The translations under genes and the position numbers were made by a program. 64,000 nt of DNA from assembly GCF_000317145.1 (NCBI RefSeq), contig NC_019697.1, forward strand, positions 3,506,385 to 3,570,384. The letters are read 5' to 3'. A model generated the notes under the pieces. The model ran no database searches and was not told where the DNA came from. It saw only the letters and a list, made by a program, of their open reading frames with translations. Below are positions 9,107 to 18,704 of the stretch, one piece after another. The stretch's first letter is position 1. Each line of letters opens with the position of its first letter. The stretch is from Chamaesiphon minutus PCC 6605. Lineage in GTDB: Bacteria > Cyanobacteriota > Cyanobacteriia > Cyanobacteriales > Chamaesiphonaceae.

Positions 9107-9205
9107 CTAGTGGGGAAATGTGCGATCGAGTCGTAGGGGTGGGTTTATGCTGGAAATATTCGCTTTTAACAGCAATGCTCGAACAAACCCGCCCTACCCC
9201 ACTAG
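9107..9205. repeat. Inverted-repeat element downstream of leuC
   Basis: The ends CTAGTGGGG and CCCCACTAG form a perfect 9-bp inverted repeat about 80 bp apart. Inside lie GTAGGGGTGGGTTT and its near-complement AAACCCGCCCTAC. It is related to the repeat at 3851-3930. It could be a small non-autonomous element. Confidence 0.65.
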
Positions 9206-9244
9206 TATCTACTTTAGATTTTAGAATGAAATTCCCTAAAATTT

Positions 9245-10132
9245 ATGTACGCTAAAGAACTAATTCAATGCTATGAGGCTGGCGAGAGAGATTTCAAAGG
9301 TGTTGTCTTAGATGATGAAGATCTAAGTGGGCAAGATTTAAACGGTATTGATTTTGAAGGTGCTAGTCTAGCTCGTGTTAATTTCGACCAAACCTGTTTG
9401 TCAGGGGCAAATCTATGTAATGTAGATTTGAGAGGTGTAAGATTATTTGAATCTGGATGGAATGATGCAAATCTAAGAGGAGCTAATTTAGAAAATGCCG
9501 ACATATCATTTTCTTCATTTGAAAATTCTAATCTTCGAGAAGCAAACTTAAAAGGAATTAAATTACATCGGGTTGACTTAACCAGAACTAACTTGCAGGG
9601 AGCTGATTTTAGTGAAGCCAAGGTAGACTATAGTGATTTCAGTGGATGTCTTTATGACTCAGAAACTATTTTTGACGATTGTATCTATGAGTCAGGCTAT
9701 GAGTCTCTGACTGGTGAGGAGATTTATGGGAAGTTAGCCACAATCGCAATATCGATCGAGGCAGGGGCTAATTTACAGAAAAGCGATTTAAGAAACACAG
9801 ATCTAAGTGATGTCGATCTAAGTGAAGTCAATCTAAGCGATGCTAATCTTCAATATGCAGATCTAAGTGATGTCGATCTAAGTGAAGCAAATCTAAGCAA
9901 TGCTAATCTTCAGTATGCAGATCTGAGCAGATCTGTTCTCTTCCAAGCAAATCTCGAAAATGCCGATCTAGATTATGCAGATCTAACAGATGCAGATCTC
10001 GAACAAGCTAATCTTGCTAATGCTCAAACTCGCATGGCTACCTTTTGCAATACAACTATGCCAGATGGAACTATTCGAGATGATGGATGTGCAGACGAAG
10101 AGGAAGAGCTTGATGATGAGCAAGAGGAATAA
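9245..10132 (+). CDS. Pentapeptide-repeat protein with acidic tail
   Basis: The 295-residue protein is mostly tandem A(D/N)LxX pentapeptides, about residues 20-130 and 175-265, which fold as a right-handed quadrilateral beta-helix. A spacer (about 131-172) divides the two blocks. The N-terminal cap MYAKELIQCYEAGERDFKGV resembles that of the second pentapeptide protein at 37062 (ELL..Y..GERDFSSV). Both proteins end their helix with a MPDG phrase. A run of Glu/Asp closes the protein. Residues encoded by 9799-9918 come from a recent 60-bp tandem duplication. The function is unknown. It lies between leuC and leuD. Confidence 0.9.
   Translation: MYAKELIQCYEAGERDFKGVVLDDEDLSGQDLNGIDFEGASLARVNFDQTCLSGANLCNVDLRGVRLFESGWNDANLRGANLENADISFSSFENSNLREANLKGIKLHRVDLTRTNLQGADFSEAKVDYSDFSGCLYDSETIFDDCIYESGYESLTGEEIYGKLATIAISIEAGANLQKSDLRNTDLSDVDLSEVNLSDANLQYADLSDVDLSEANLSNANLQYADLSRSVLFQANLENADLDYADLTDADLEQANLANAQTRMATFCNTTMPDGTIRDDGCADEEEELDDEQEE
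9799..9918 (+). repeat. 60-bp tandem duplication inside the pentapeptide-repeat gene
   Basis: Bases 9799-9858 and 9859-9918 align with 56 of 60 identical, in frame, adding exactly four pentapeptides. The near-identity points to recent slippage or unequal exchange. Confidence 0.9.
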
Positions 10133-10191
10133 ATTTAAATAGAAATATTATAGATTGATATTCTTCGTAATATAAATAGGTAGTGACTGCG

Positions 10192-10857
10192 ATGATTCAA
10201 CTACAGGAAAAAACAACAACTAATACTTGGAGAAAGGCTGATTGGGAGACATATATCTCGACGATCGATCCCCCCGATCGCGAACAAAATCAAGGCTACT
10301 ACTATAGCGGCTACATGAGGATTGAGGATATGCCAACAGGTGCCGACCATGCTAGTGATAATGGACTTATTTATTTAGCAGTTACATTATTCTGCATGAT
10401 CAAAGGAATTCCAATTCAAGGTTTAATTGGCTGTAGCTATCGTAAAGTTGAAGTTAGAGAATGTCAGCCAGATATTTCGTTCTATATTGGCGATCGAGCT
10501 AATTTAGCACCAACAGGTAAATCTGTTGTTAATCTAGACGAACAAGCTATTCCAAACTTAGTGATTGAGATTTCTAATACTACTTTTGAAGACGATCTTG
10601 GTGCGAAACGCTTGTTATATGAAGAAATGGGTATTTCTGAATATTGGGTAGTAGACGTGCAAAATTCTCTAATTTATGCTTTTGAAATGTTCGATGGCGG
10701 AGCCTCTCCTTCGGAGTATCGAGGTAGCAAACGCATCGACACATCGTTAGTATTGCCGGGACTATCGATCGCTACGATTACCGAAGCATTAAACCTCAGC
10801 AAAGAACAAGACCAATCTCAAGTTGGTAAATGGCTGATGAGTCAATTTCAAGGATAA
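10192..10857 (+). CDS. Uma2-family (DUF820) PD-(D/E)xK nuclease-like protein
   Basis: The 221-residue protein has the Uma2 core: QPDISFYIG for the conserved Asp, LVIEISNTTFEDDLGAKRLLYEEMG for the ExK part, and SEYWVVDV just after it. These proteins have a restriction-endonuclease-like fold and are greatly multiplied in cyanobacteria; their biological role is not settled. A GTG at 10183 is an alternative start, but the ATG at 10192 is better placed behind AGG at 10178-10180. It is one of three Uma2 genes here; the others are at 44503 (disrupted) and 60175. Confidence 0.85.
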   Translation: MIQLQEKTTTNTWRKADWETYISTIDPPDREQNQGYYYSGYMRIEDMPTGADHASDNGLIYLAVTLFCMIKGIPIQGLIGCSYRKVEVRECQPDISFYIGDRANLAPTGKSVVNLDEQAIPNLVIEISNTTFEDDLGAKRLLYEEMGISEYWVVDVQNSLIYAFEMFDGGASPSEYRGSKRIDTSLVLPGLSIATITEALNLSKEQDQSQVGKWLMSQFQG

Positions 10858-10885
10858 TAACTAAACTCATATTAGGATAAAGATC

Positions 10886-11278
10886 GTGTCACAACGTCAA
10901 AATATTTCTACCGGATCGAAATGGGAACCAATCATCGGTTATTCCCGCGCTGTCAAAATTGGTAACACCATCCACGTCTCCGGTACCACCGCCTCCAACG
11001 CCGCAGGCGAACTAGTCGGTATCGGTGATGTTTACGCCCAAACCAAACAAATCATCCTCAATATAGAATCTGCCCTCCAACAAGCCGGAGCCAGCCTCTC
11101 AGATGTCGTTCGCACCCGCATCTACTGCACAAATATCGACGAATGGGAACTCATCGGCAAAGCCCACGGCGAATTCTTCAGCGAAATCCGCCCCACTACC
11201 GCCATGGTAGAAGTCAGCCGCCTGATTTCCCCCGATATTCTGATCGAAATCGAAGCTGAAGCGATCGTGCAGGATTAG
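10886..11278 (+). CDS. Rid (YjgF/YER057c/UK114) family protein lacking the catalytic arginine
   Basis: The 130-residue protein has the Rid fold and phrases such as [21 protein letters not shown] and [14 protein letters not shown]. In RidA the imine-deaminating Arg105 precedes the VEVARL strand. Here that strand is AMVEVSRL and the matching residue is Thr105, so the protein probably belongs to a non-archetypal Rid subfamily and may not deaminate 2-aminoacrylate. The start is a GTG at 10886 behind AGGA. It stands between the two leucine-pathway genes. Confidence 0.88.
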   Translation: MSQRQNISTGSKWEPIIGYSRAVKIGNTIHVSGTTASNAAGELVGIGDVYAQTKQIILNIESALQQAGASLSDVVRTRIYCTNIDEWELIGKAHGEFFSEIRPTTAMVEVSRLISPDILIEIEAEAIVQD

Positions 11279-11349
11279 TCATTAGCCGAGATCTTACCCA
11301 CCCCGCCCTACGGGCACCCCTCCTGGGAGGGGATTTCGCCCCTATTTCC

Positions 11350-11378
11350 TACCCTCTACTCTCTACTCTCTACTCCCT
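11350..11378. repeat. Heptamer repeat CTCTACT upstream of leuD
   Basis: About three to four copies of a CTCTACT heptamer lie directly ahead of the leuD ATG. This is like the short tandem repeats ahead of leuC, bioD, trmD and rimI. Confidence 0.7.
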
Positions 11379-11383
11379 TAGCC

Positions 11384-11974
11384 ATGAATAGCCAAATCTC
11401 CAGCATCTCTGGTACCGCCATCCCCTTGACAGGCAACGACATCGATACCGATCGCATTATTCCCGCCCGATTCCTCCGCTGCGTCACCTTCGACGGCTTG
11501 GGTGCTAGCGTATTTGAAGACGATCGCACTCAACTCAAAGGCGAACACCCTTTCGATTTACCCCAATTCCAAGGTGCAAACATTTTAGTTGTAAATAGCA
11601 ATTTCGGCTGCGGTTCTAGTCGCGAACACGCACCTCAAGCCCTGGCTAAATGGGGCATCAAATTAATTATCGGTGAAAGCTTCTCCGAAATCTTCTTTGG
11701 CAACTGCGTCGCGATGGGCATCCCCTGTCTGACGGCAAATCCCGCCACTACTACCCGCCTGCAAGAGATCTTGCGGGATAAGCCCAAAACTCCAGTTACA
11801 GTCGATCTCAACGCTTTACAGGTACAATGTGGTGACTTTACCGCTCCTGTATCGATCGGTGAAGGCTCCCGTCAGCAATTAACCAACGGCACCTGGGATG
11901 CTTGCGGACAATTGGTAGCCAATTTAGCTCGGACGAAAGTTACAGCAGCAAAGCTACCTTATGTTGCTTGGTAA
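11384..11974 (+). CDS. leuD: 3-isopropylmalate dehydratase small subunit
   Basis: LeuD supplies the swivelling domain that completes the isopropylmalate isomerase active site with LeuC. The 196-residue length is normal. The conserved phrases [14 protein letters not shown] near the N-terminus and [15 protein letters not shown] at residues 74-88 are present, followed by [10 protein letters not shown]. The ATG at 11384 is the natural start. The gap from leuC is 2.3 kb and holds three unrelated genes, so the two subunits must either be read on a long transcript or be separately controlled. Confidence 0.97.
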   Translation: MNSQISSISGTAIPLTGNDIDTDRIIPARFLRCVTFDGLGASVFEDDRTQLKGEHPFDLPQFQGANILVVNSNFGCGSSREHAPQALAKWGIKLIIGESFSEIFFGNCVAMGIPCLTANPATTTRLQEILRDKPKTPVTVDLNALQVQCGDFTAPVSIGEGSRQQLTNGTWDACGQLVANLARTKVTAAKLPYVAW

Positions 11975-12036
11975 TAAGCGGGCTGGGGACGGGAAGACGC
12001 TTGCGTCCAAGCTCTCAATTCTCTAACTTCTACACC

Positions 12037-12396
12037 CTAAGTCGGCAATTGCCAGCGTTCGGACTCGACATGCTCGATCGAAAAAGAGTTACCGCAGCCG
12101 CAAACAGTAGTAGCCAGGGGGTTTTCAAACCGGAAGCCTCCGCCCATGAGATCTTCGGAATAATCTAACTTGAGATGCTCTAAATATCCTAAGTGTTGAC
12201 CATCGATTAATACCGAGATTCCGTCTACCTCATAAACCCTGTCGGTTTCGGCAATCGAGTCTGCAAGATCGATCGTGTAGTAAAATTTTTCGCAGCCCCC
12301 ATTGCCAAAACTGACTCGAAATTTACTCTCAGGTCGAGCGCGTACTGTTTGCATTCTGTGGATTTCGGCGATTGCTGCTTTGCTAATCTCAATCAT
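12037..12396 (-). CDS. A-type iron-sulfur carrier (SufA/IscA/HesB family)
   Basis: The 119-residue protein carries the three conserved cysteines of A-type carriers: Cys35 (GNGGCEKF) and the C-terminal pair Cys99/Cys101 in TVCGCGNSF. Such proteins accept Fe-S clusters from the Suf scaffold and pass them to target enzymes in the cytoplasm. It converges on leuD, whose partner LeuC is a [4Fe-4S] enzyme, but there is no operon. The C-terminal tail (SFSIEHVESERWQLPT) is a few residues longer than in IscA. Confidence 0.92.
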   Translation of the reverse strand: MIEISKAAIAEIHRMQTVRARPESKFRVSFGNGGCEKFYYTIDLADSIAETDRVYEVDGISVLIDGQHLGYLEHLKLDYSEDLMGGGFRFENPLATTVCGCGNSFSIEHVESERWQLPT

Positions 12397-12430
12397 TGCT
12401 TATATCGATCGGGTCTATAAAAATAACCCT

Positions 12431-12452
12431 ATTCCCTCACAAGTGAGGGAAT
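12431..12452. terminator. Hairpin between the cupin and Fe-S carrier genes
   Basis: ATTCCCTCAC and GTGAGGGAAT form a perfect 10-bp stem around AA. On the minus strand a T-rich stretch (GGTTATTTTTA) follows. It could end transcription of the upstream cupin gene. Confidence 0.6.
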
Positions 12453-12482
12453 CATAGGGAATGAAGATCGCTAATATAACGC

Positions 12483-12890
12483 TTAGCTGTTGTTTCTGGC
12501 ATAGTCGTCTTCAAACCGGACGATATCATCTTCACCTAAATACTCACCATTTTGGACTTCGATGATTACTAACGGAATCACGCCAGGATTTTCGAGACGG
12601 TGCTTGGTGCAAGCAGGTACATAGGTAGACTGATTGCTGTGGAGAATTTCTGTTTTCTCGTCGCAAGTTACCATCGCAGTGCCGCAGACCACGATCCAGT
12701 GTTCGCTGCGGTGGTAGTGCATTTGCAGGCTGAGGCGATGTCCTGGCTTGACTTCGATCCGCTTAATTTTGTGTCCTCTGCCTTCTTCAAGGATTGTAAA
12801 TGAACCCCACGGACGCAATTCTGTGGCGGCGACAGTATTTGTAGGCAATGGTGGTGCGGGGATGAGAGTACTTGTTTTGGTTGGAGTCAT
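12483..12890 (-). CDS. Mannose-6-phosphate isomerase type II-like cupin
   Basis: The 135-residue protein matches the stand-alone cupin domain found at the C-terminus of bifunctional mannose-1-phosphate guanylyltransferase/isomerases. Signature parts are RPWGSFTILEEG, KPGHRLSLQMHYHRSEHW (metal-binding His58, His60, His64) and the closing EVQNGEYLGEDDIVRFEDDY. It lacks the nucleotidyltransferase half. The likely role is in mannose or sugar-nucleotide supply for surface polysaccharide. The start is an ATG at 12890. Confidence 0.9.
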   Translation of the reverse strand: MTPTKTSTLIPAPPLPTNTVAATELRPWGSFTILEEGRGHKIKRIEVKPGHRLSLQMHYHRSEHWIVVCGTAMVTCDEKTEILHSNQSTYVPACTKHRLENPGVIPLVIIEVQNGEYLGEDDIVRFEDDYARNNS

Positions 12891-13312
12891 AAATATAGGA
12901 AGTAGTGAATTCTGAGGATCGGGCGATCGAACTGAGCGGATTAGCCACTAACTACTGTATCAAGAGTGGTAGATGTTCCGAATCGACAAATATACCGATC
13001 TACCGAGTTAAAATAACGCTCGTGTAAGAGTTTAGGACTCTTTAATCACAAAATAGCATCTTCTTTGCGTTCGCGTAGTGTCTCTAAAAGACAATTGATT
13101 TGCTCTTAGCAAGTGTTATTTGCCCAATCTTAGCTCAAAACTCACCTAATTCACTCAGCTAGATCTGAGATTAATTCGTCGATGAATATTCGCTCGAAGC
13201 TCGCATTTGAAAGGCAGACGATAGAGGGTAGAGGGTAGGACTGAAAATGCTAGTATTTTTTCCACTCCCTACTCTCTATCCTTGACCAATAACTTATAAC
13301 TAGCAACTTAGG
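12891..13312. other. Intergenic stretch with a repeat at its right end
   Basis: No open frame of interest is seen. The divergent-looking first part may hold the cupin promoter. From 13221 onward it consists of the dispersed repeat described at 13221-13314. Confidence 0.6.
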
Positions 13313-13314
13313 TT
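13221..13314. repeat. Dispersed repeat ending AACTAGCAACTTAGGT, copy A
   Basis: The segment runs TAGAGGGTAGAGGGTAG, AAAATGCTAGTATTTTT, then CACTCCCTACTCTCT and finally TAACTAGCAACTTAGGTT. The same order of blocks occurs at 17311-17411. The element overlaps the stop codon of the AEC transporter gene. Confidence 0.8.
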
Positions 13315-14242
13315 AATAAATATAAATCCACACTGGAATCATCGCGAGGAAAATCAACGTACTGACAATAATGCTACTAGCGACCAGATTGCCATTAAGA
13401 TTGTACTCCTCAGCCAGAATCAATCCGGCAAAAGCGCACGGCATCCCTGACATTAGTACCAAACCCAAGCGGGGATCGCCTCTCATGCCCATTGTTGTGA
13501 TTGCAATCCCCACGATGGTCGGCATGACGATCGTTTTGACGATCGCGGGTAATAATGCTAGTTTTAGACTTTGCCAGCCTTGGATCTGGCTCAAGCGAAT
13601 GCCCATCAGGATAAAAGCTCCCGGAATTACCACCCAAATCGAGGCATGAAGGCTGGTTTCGACAACATTTGGTATCTGCCAGCTCCGAGTGAGCGAACCT
13701 AGTGCGAAGCCCCACAGAGAGGGCACTCGGAGCAGATCTTGAAACTGCGTCCACCAGCGATTGGTGGCAGCACCTTGGCGACCGTAATAACTAGAGACGA
13801 TTACTCCTAAGCCATAAGTCCCAAAAACATTTTGGGTGACGCTATATAGCACCGCCCAACTTAAGTCTGTTTCGGAGACAAAAAAGGGGACGATCGCCAA
13901 ACCGACAAAACCAGTATTACCCAGCATCGAAGAGATCAGTAAACTGCCTTTGAGTCCGGGTGGTGCTGGTTCTGGCTGTAATTTTTGCCAAATCTGGAGA
14001 CTGAGCCATCCCAATCCTAAGCCCAAAAGTAGCGAACCGATGGTAATTGCTGGTGCTAATTGGGCGCGTTCGTCAAAGGTAGTCTGACGAGCTAGCGAGA
14101 AAATTTCGATCGGCACTCCGATCCAATATAGTCCGCGTCCGAGCCAATATGGAAAAGAAGTAGGCAAAAACCTTACCGAAACAATACCTAGCCCCGTCCA
14201 ACCAATTAGCGGCGCGTAGGCATCAACGAGACGATCGAGCAT
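13313..14242 (-). CDS. AEC (auxin efflux carrier) family transporter
   Basis: The 309-residue protein is made of about ten hydrophobic segments in two halves. It has the family phrases LLISSMLGNTGFVGLAIVP in the first half and LVLMSGMPCAFAGLILAEEYNLN in the second, the cross-over region of this carrier type. Bacterial members export or import small organic acids; the substrate here is unknown. It is 10 bp downstream of zipN on the same strand and so may be co-transcribed with it. The start is an ATG at 14242. Confidence 0.88.
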   Translation of the reverse strand: MLDRLVDAYAPLIGWTGLGIVSVRFLPTSFPYWLGRGLYWIGVPIEIFSLARQTTFDERAQLAPAITIGSLLLGLGLGWLSLQIWQKLQPEPAPPGLKGSLLISSMLGNTGFVGLAIVPFFVSETDLSWAVLYSVTQNVFGTYGLGVIVSSYYGRQGAATNRWWTQFQDLLRVPSLWGFALGSLTRSWQIPNVVETSLHASIWVVIPGAFILMGIRLSQIQGWQSLKLALLPAIVKTIVMPTIVGIAITTMGMRGDPRLGLVLMSGMPCAFAGLILAEEYNLNGNLVASSIIVSTLIFLAMIPVWIYIY

Positions 14243-14252
14243 TAAATGGTTA

Positions 14253-16784
14253 CTATTGGCTGCTTAGTTGTTTGACGACACCCATGTCTTTAATGTACCA
14301 GCTATCTTTCTGACGGACAAAATTGTATTGAACCAGCAGTTGTTTGGAATAAGAATTATTCGGATTCAATTGCGTTCCTTGATAGTAGCGAGCATTTTCT
14401 TCTACTCTGGCCTGGATGGTGGCGACGTTCGCGCGGGGATTGGGTTGAGAAATCGACGAGATGCCAATATTCTGATGCTCGTACTGCCAATGTACGCCAT
14501 CTGCCTTAGCTGTTTTGGCACGATCGAGCGCGCTAGACAATGCTGGCTCGGCCAACACAGCTTCTAATTGGGCGACTTGATGTTCTGGCCCCATCGATTT
14601 GGTTTTCGCACTCAGCCATTTCTCGATCGTCTGTTTGGCAATCTCGCTAGTCAACACGCCATCGCTGGGTGGTAGTTGTGGCGACGCGGGTGCAGGTGGT
14701 GATGGCACTGCTATCTGTGGAGATCGATCTGGACGCGGATTGTCTGGAGATGTGGCAACCGATGGGGTAGAGATGCGATTACTCACAGCTTGGAAGGCAG
14801 TTCCCGCCAACCAAGCCGTTCCCCACAAAAAGCCTACTCCACCCGTGCCGACCAATAAAATGCGCGGAATGTTGGGTCTGCGGCGAACCCGACGGGGGCG
14901 AACGAGCGTGCTGGACTTATGACTAGTTTTGGCTAGTTGTCCGGATTTGCTCGCTGGTACTAGTTGGCTGGATGTCTGGATGGTAATTGTCGGGAGCGGT
15001 TCGTTCGGATAAAGTTGCTCGAATTGGCCGTCGATCGTCCGTGCGGTAGGCATCGATCGACGGCGTTGACGTTCGCGCTCGAACTGAATCACATTAGTGT
15101 CTGGCTCGTTGTTAGGATCTAGTGGCAGCGGCTCTGGAACTAGTGGGAGTGGCTGTTCGACGCGCACGGCAGGGGTAATATTGCCAATGCCGATCCGATC
15201 TGGAGGGGTTTGCAATACAGTATTGAGCGAGTTGGGTCGGCGCAGGCTAGATCTGGTTGAATAGGTAGCTGTAACTGGCTCTACGATCTCCCTGGTTGTA
15301 GAGCGATCGAAGTCCATCGCTCCCGACAGATCGCCAGAGGGCGGTACGTCGATCAGTTTGGGTGTATCGTCTGCCCAACTCGTGACGCGGCGATCGGTCG
15401 CAGGTACTCGATCGACAAAATCTTGGACGTCTCGATCGTTAAAATAAGCTTCCAGCGAAGGATCGCTGGTGAGTAAATCGCGGAAGCAGGGAAAAGCTTC
15501 ATCTTTCAACCACGATTCGATATACCAGCACAAGCCTCTAATAAAATTGGACAATCCTTGCGATTGTTGGCGGATCGTCAATAGCGGGGCTGATTCTGGG
15601 GCCGAAACCAGGATTTGGTTGGCTTCTTCGGTTTGACCCAATAGGAGGGCGCAAATTGCTTGCTCGATCGCCACATCGATGCGTTGACTGAGCCGATACT
15701 GCAAGATTTGTTGGGCGGTGTAGATCGATTGGGGATTGCGATAGGTAAAGCCTTGGGCGATCAGTGCGTGGACGTGTAAGTACGTACATGCCAATTGCAT
15801 GACATTCAACGCCGTCGCCCCTCGATCGGAATCTCGCGCTAACTGACTGAATAAATTGCGTTGTTCGGCAGCAGTCAGGTGGGGCAGAGTTTCGTGGATG
15901 AAAGGGATCGCGCTCTCGCTATTGAGTGCAAAACGTTCTTGACATTTAACCTCATTCGTGCAAGCACTATCGAGCAATTCTTCGAGGAATTGAATCCCCT
16001 GCCGCCGCTGTTCGTGGCGATCGAGTGGTAACGAGACTAGCGATGCGATCCGATACGGACGCAATCGATCGAGCCGCCTGTCGATTTCACCTTGAATTTG
16101 TGGAAATAAATCTTCTTGAATCAGAATTTTCTTGGCAGTTTCAAGGTGAATTACAGCTTCTTCGTGGCAGCCATCTCGCCATTCGCGCTCGCCCAATTGC
16201 CAAAATGAGGAAACCATCGCCAGAACGATATCTGGCTTGAGGGGGATGATATGAGTGCCGTTGGCAGTCTGTTTGACTTTGGCCAATGGCACTGGTTCGT
16301 GGCGAGCTGTGGAGGCTTTGAGATTGCCGCTGGGAGTCACGGCAATCTGTGGCTGGGGATGCAGGCTCCCACTATTACTACTGCGCCCGTTATTACCCAG
16401 GTAGGGCATACAAATACTATTAATTTCCTCATACTCACCCAGCTCGAATAGAATCAGCAATCCGCCCAAAAAGTGTTCGGCGGCGATGTCCAGCTCTGGA
16501 CGCAGGTGTAAGGAATTAGCCGCAAAGTTGCTCGCATCGCCAGCGGGAGCGTCTGCTTCGATTTGAAGCCTCTCGATCTGACTTTGTTGATATCGTTCCC
16601 GTTGCTGTGGATCGCTTAATACCTCATAAGCCACAGTAATCAGCCGTTTGCGAGATTCGATCGCAGCATCAGAGTATTCTTGCTGGGGCAATTGAAGCAA
16701 GCGATCTTGATATGCCTGCTCTAGCTCCGATAGATCGCTCTCGGGTATGCCCAAAATCTGATAATAATCAAGCGGGATTCGCAC
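14253..16784 (-). CDS. zipN: ZipN/Ftn2 (ARC6-type) cell-division protein
   Basis: The product is 843 residues with the layout of cyanobacterial Ftn2/ZipN and plant ARC6. A divergent DnaJ-like domain is at about 6-65 (PLDYYQILGIPES, without an HPD). A long helical cytoplasmic region follows, then a Ser/Pro-rich linker. One membrane segment lies at about 660-685 (ILLVGTGGVGFLWGTAWLAG). A C-terminal IMS domain runs from about 720 to 843 (SEIAKQTIEKWLSAKTKSMG to the end). In this family the protein tethers FtsZ to the inner membrane at the division site. The start is a GTG at 16784. The AEC transporter follows 10 bp later. Confidence 0.92.
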   Translation of the reverse strand: MRIPLDYYQILGIPESDLSELEQAYQDRLLQLPQQEYSDAAIESRKRLITVAYEVLSDPQQRERYQQSQIERLQIEADAPAGDASNFAANSLHLRPELDIAAEHFLGGLLILFELGEYEEINSICMPYLGNNGRSSNSGSLHPQPQIAVTPSGNLKASTARHEPVPLAKVKQTANGTHIIPLKPDIVLAMVSSFWQLGEREWRDGCHEEAVIHLETAKKILIQEDLFPQIQGEIDRRLDRLRPYRIASLVSLPLDRHEQRRQGIQFLEELLDSACTNEVKCQERFALNSESAIPFIHETLPHLTAAEQRNLFSQLARDSDRGATALNVMQLACTYLHVHALIAQGFTYRNPQSIYTAQQILQYRLSQRIDVAIEQAICALLLGQTEEANQILVSAPESAPLLTIRQQSQGLSNFIRGLCWYIESWLKDEAFPCFRDLLTSDPSLEAYFNDRDVQDFVDRVPATDRRVTSWADDTPKLIDVPPSGDLSGAMDFDRSTTREIVEPVTATYSTRSSLRRPNSLNTVLQTPPDRIGIGNITPAVRVEQPLPLVPEPLPLDPNNEPDTNVIQFERERQRRRSMPTARTIDGQFEQLYPNEPLPTITIQTSSQLVPASKSGQLAKTSHKSSTLVRPRRVRRRPNIPRILLVGTGGVGFLWGTAWLAGTAFQAVSNRISTPSVATSPDNPRPDRSPQIAVPSPPAPASPQLPPSDGVLTSEIAKQTIEKWLSAKTKSMGPEHQVAQLEAVLAEPALSSALDRAKTAKADGVHWQYEHQNIGISSISQPNPRANVATIQARVEENARYYQGTQLNPNNSYSKQLLVQYNFVRQKDSWYIKDMGVVKQLSSQ

Positions 16785-17475
16785 AGTTCACCTATACACA
16801 CCATGAACGACACAGTTAACAGTTATCGACTTTAGCTCGGAAAATAGACTAGTTTAGCAACCGATCGTGCTATTGCTGCTGGTGGGATTGGTGCCGTCGA
16901 TGCACGCCCGCACTAGAGACTAGATTACGCTAAAAGTTAACGAAATCTGAGCTTGTTGAAAACCTACGAATAAACATAACATAACATCACAACTTTCGAT
17001 CGATACGGCTACAATCGACCGCTAGGCAATTATTTAACGTAAGTTGCCAGCTAGATCGAGAGTTAGGAATTGGGTAAAGGCTAGAGGGCAATCAGTTCTA
17101 AACATGTGTTCGAGTTTTACGGCTGGCTCTCCAGCGACGCCAATTTCGGTGCGTCAATAAGCGACCCGATCTAATCTATAATTTTTGCCATGGCAGTTCT
17201 AGTGCAAGTTACTAGTAGTCTACGGCGCAAATAAGGTTACTATTTTGCAGGGAGCGGGGAAAGAAATGGTTGGTTAATTTCTGCCGCATAGTACTAGTTA
17301 TTAGTGTGTGTAGAGGGTAAAGGGTAGTTAAAAAATGCTAGCATTTTTCCCGCTTTCTACTCCCTACGCCCTACCTTCTAGCCTCTAAATCCTATAACTA
17401 GCAACTTAGGTGACTAGCCACTCTGCCCCAAATAGGGGACAATATCGATCGCATACAAGTGGATAAAACAAACTA
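16785..17475. other. Long intergenic region upstream of zipN and pdhA
   Basis: These 691 bp separate the divergent zipN and pdhA genes and probably hold both promoters. No protein gene or tRNA is recognised. The last 165 bp carry the dispersed repeat 17311-17411, which ends 64 bp before the pdhA ATG. Confidence 0.6.
17311..17411. repeat. Dispersed repeat ending AACTAGCAACTTAGGT, copy B
   Basis: The blocks TAGAGGGTAAAGGGTAG, AAAATGCTAGCATTTTT, TCTACTCCCTAC and TATAACTAGCAACTTAGGT follow one another as at 13221-13314. AAATGCTAGCATTT forms a perfect palindrome in this copy. Confidence 0.8.
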
Positions 17476-18507
17476 ATGGTTCAAGAGAGAACTTTACCCG
17501 CATTTGAGCCAAAGTCGGGAGAAATCACCAAAGCAGAAGGCTTGATGTTATACCGCGATACGATCCTCGGTCGTTTTTTTGAGGATAAATGTGCGGAAAT
17601 GTACTATCGAGGCAAAATGTTTGGTTTTGTCCATCTGTACAATGGGCAAGAAGCCGTATCTTCCGGCGTAATTAAAGCGATGCGTCCCGGACAGGACTAT
17701 GTTTCTAGCACCTACCGCGATCACGTTCACGCCCTCAGTGCTGGCGTCCCACCGCGCGAAGTGATGGCCGAATTATTTGGCAAGGAGACTGGCTGTAGCA
17801 AAGGGCGTGGCGGCTCTATGCACATGTTTTCGGCAGAACATCGGTTATTGGGCGGTTATGCTTTTGTAGCTGAAGGGATTCCCGTCGCGACGGGTGCTGC
17901 TTTTGCCAGTAAATATCGCCGCGAGGCTTTGGGAGATGCCAGTTCCGATTTGGTTTCGGCTTGTTTCTTTGGCGATGGTGCGGCCAATAACGGACAATTC
18001 TTTGAGTGTCTGAATATGGCAGCATTGTGGAAGTTGCCGATGATTTATGTCGTCGAGAATAATAAGTGGGCGATTGGGATGTCTCACGAACGTGCTACCT
18101 CCGTACCGGAAATTTATACTAAAGGTGCTGCCTTTGGGATGCACGGGGTGCAAGTCGATGGCATGGACGTATTGGCCGTTTATAGCGTCGCTAAAGAGGC
18201 TGTTGCCCGCGCGCGGGCTGGGGAAGGGCCGACTCTAATCGAAGCCCTCACGTACCGTTTTCGCGGCCACTCCTTGGCAGATCCCGACGAACTCCGACCT
18301 AGGGAAGAAAAAGATTTCTGGTTCGCTCGCGACCCGATTAAGAAATTAGCTAATTATTTAATTGCCGAAGGTTTGGCAACAGCCGACGAACTTGCCGCAC
18401 TCGATCGCGAAATTCAAGATTTAGTCGATGATTCGGTAGAGTTTGCCGAAAACAGTCCGGAACCCGATCCCCGCGAACTGCGTCGGTACATTTTTGCTGA
18501 GGATTAG
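17476..18507 (+). CDS. pdhA: Pyruvate dehydrogenase E1 component, alpha subunit
   Basis: This subunit binds thiamine diphosphate and decarboxylates pyruvate in the pyruvate dehydrogenase complex. The ThDP/Mg motif runs from [20 protein letters not shown] to YVVENN (about residues 167-197). The phosphorylation-loop region [14 protein letters not shown] is near residue 262. The opening [18 protein letters not shown] and the 343-residue length are typical of cyanobacterial and plastid E1-alpha. The beta subunit is not adjacent, as is usual in cyanobacteria. The start is an ATG at 17476. A heptamer array follows the stop. Confidence 0.96.
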   Translation: MVQERTLPAFEPKSGEITKAEGLMLYRDTILGRFFEDKCAEMYYRGKMFGFVHLYNGQEAVSSGVIKAMRPGQDYVSSTYRDHVHALSAGVPPREVMAELFGKETGCSKGRGGSMHMFSAEHRLLGGYAFVAEGIPVATGAAFASKYRREALGDASSDLVSACFFGDGAANNGQFFECLNMAALWKLPMIYVVENNKWAIGMSHERATSVPEIYTKGAAFGMHGVQVDGMDVLAVYSVAKEAVARARAGEGPTLIEALTYRFRGHSLADPDELRPREEKDFWFARDPIKKLANYLIAEGLATADELAALDREIQDLVDDSVEFAENSPEPDPRELRRYIFAED

Positions 18508-18517
18508 GTTTAGGGGG

Positions 18518-18566
18518 TAGGCGTTAGGTTTTAGGTTTTAGGCTTTAGGCTTTAGGCTTTAGGCAA
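18518..18566. repeat. STRR heptamer array, TAGGCTT type, after pdhA
   Basis: Seven head-to-tail heptamers (TAGGCGT, TAGGTTT x2, TAGGCTT x3, TAGGCAA). They are the complement of the CCTAAAG units seen at 25636, 42284 and 53322, and the same strand as the units at 34061. Confidence 0.88.
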
Positions 18567-18704
18567 AAGACACAAGGTTTTAGGCAGAAGGCTGTGGAAC
18601 TGCGTTCTCTGGTTTATCCCGTCCCGTCGCCCCCTCTCGCCATCCACCCACATCCACCCTTGAGAGATTCGATACAACTTCAGGCGGCTGAATAAAATTG
18701 GCCT

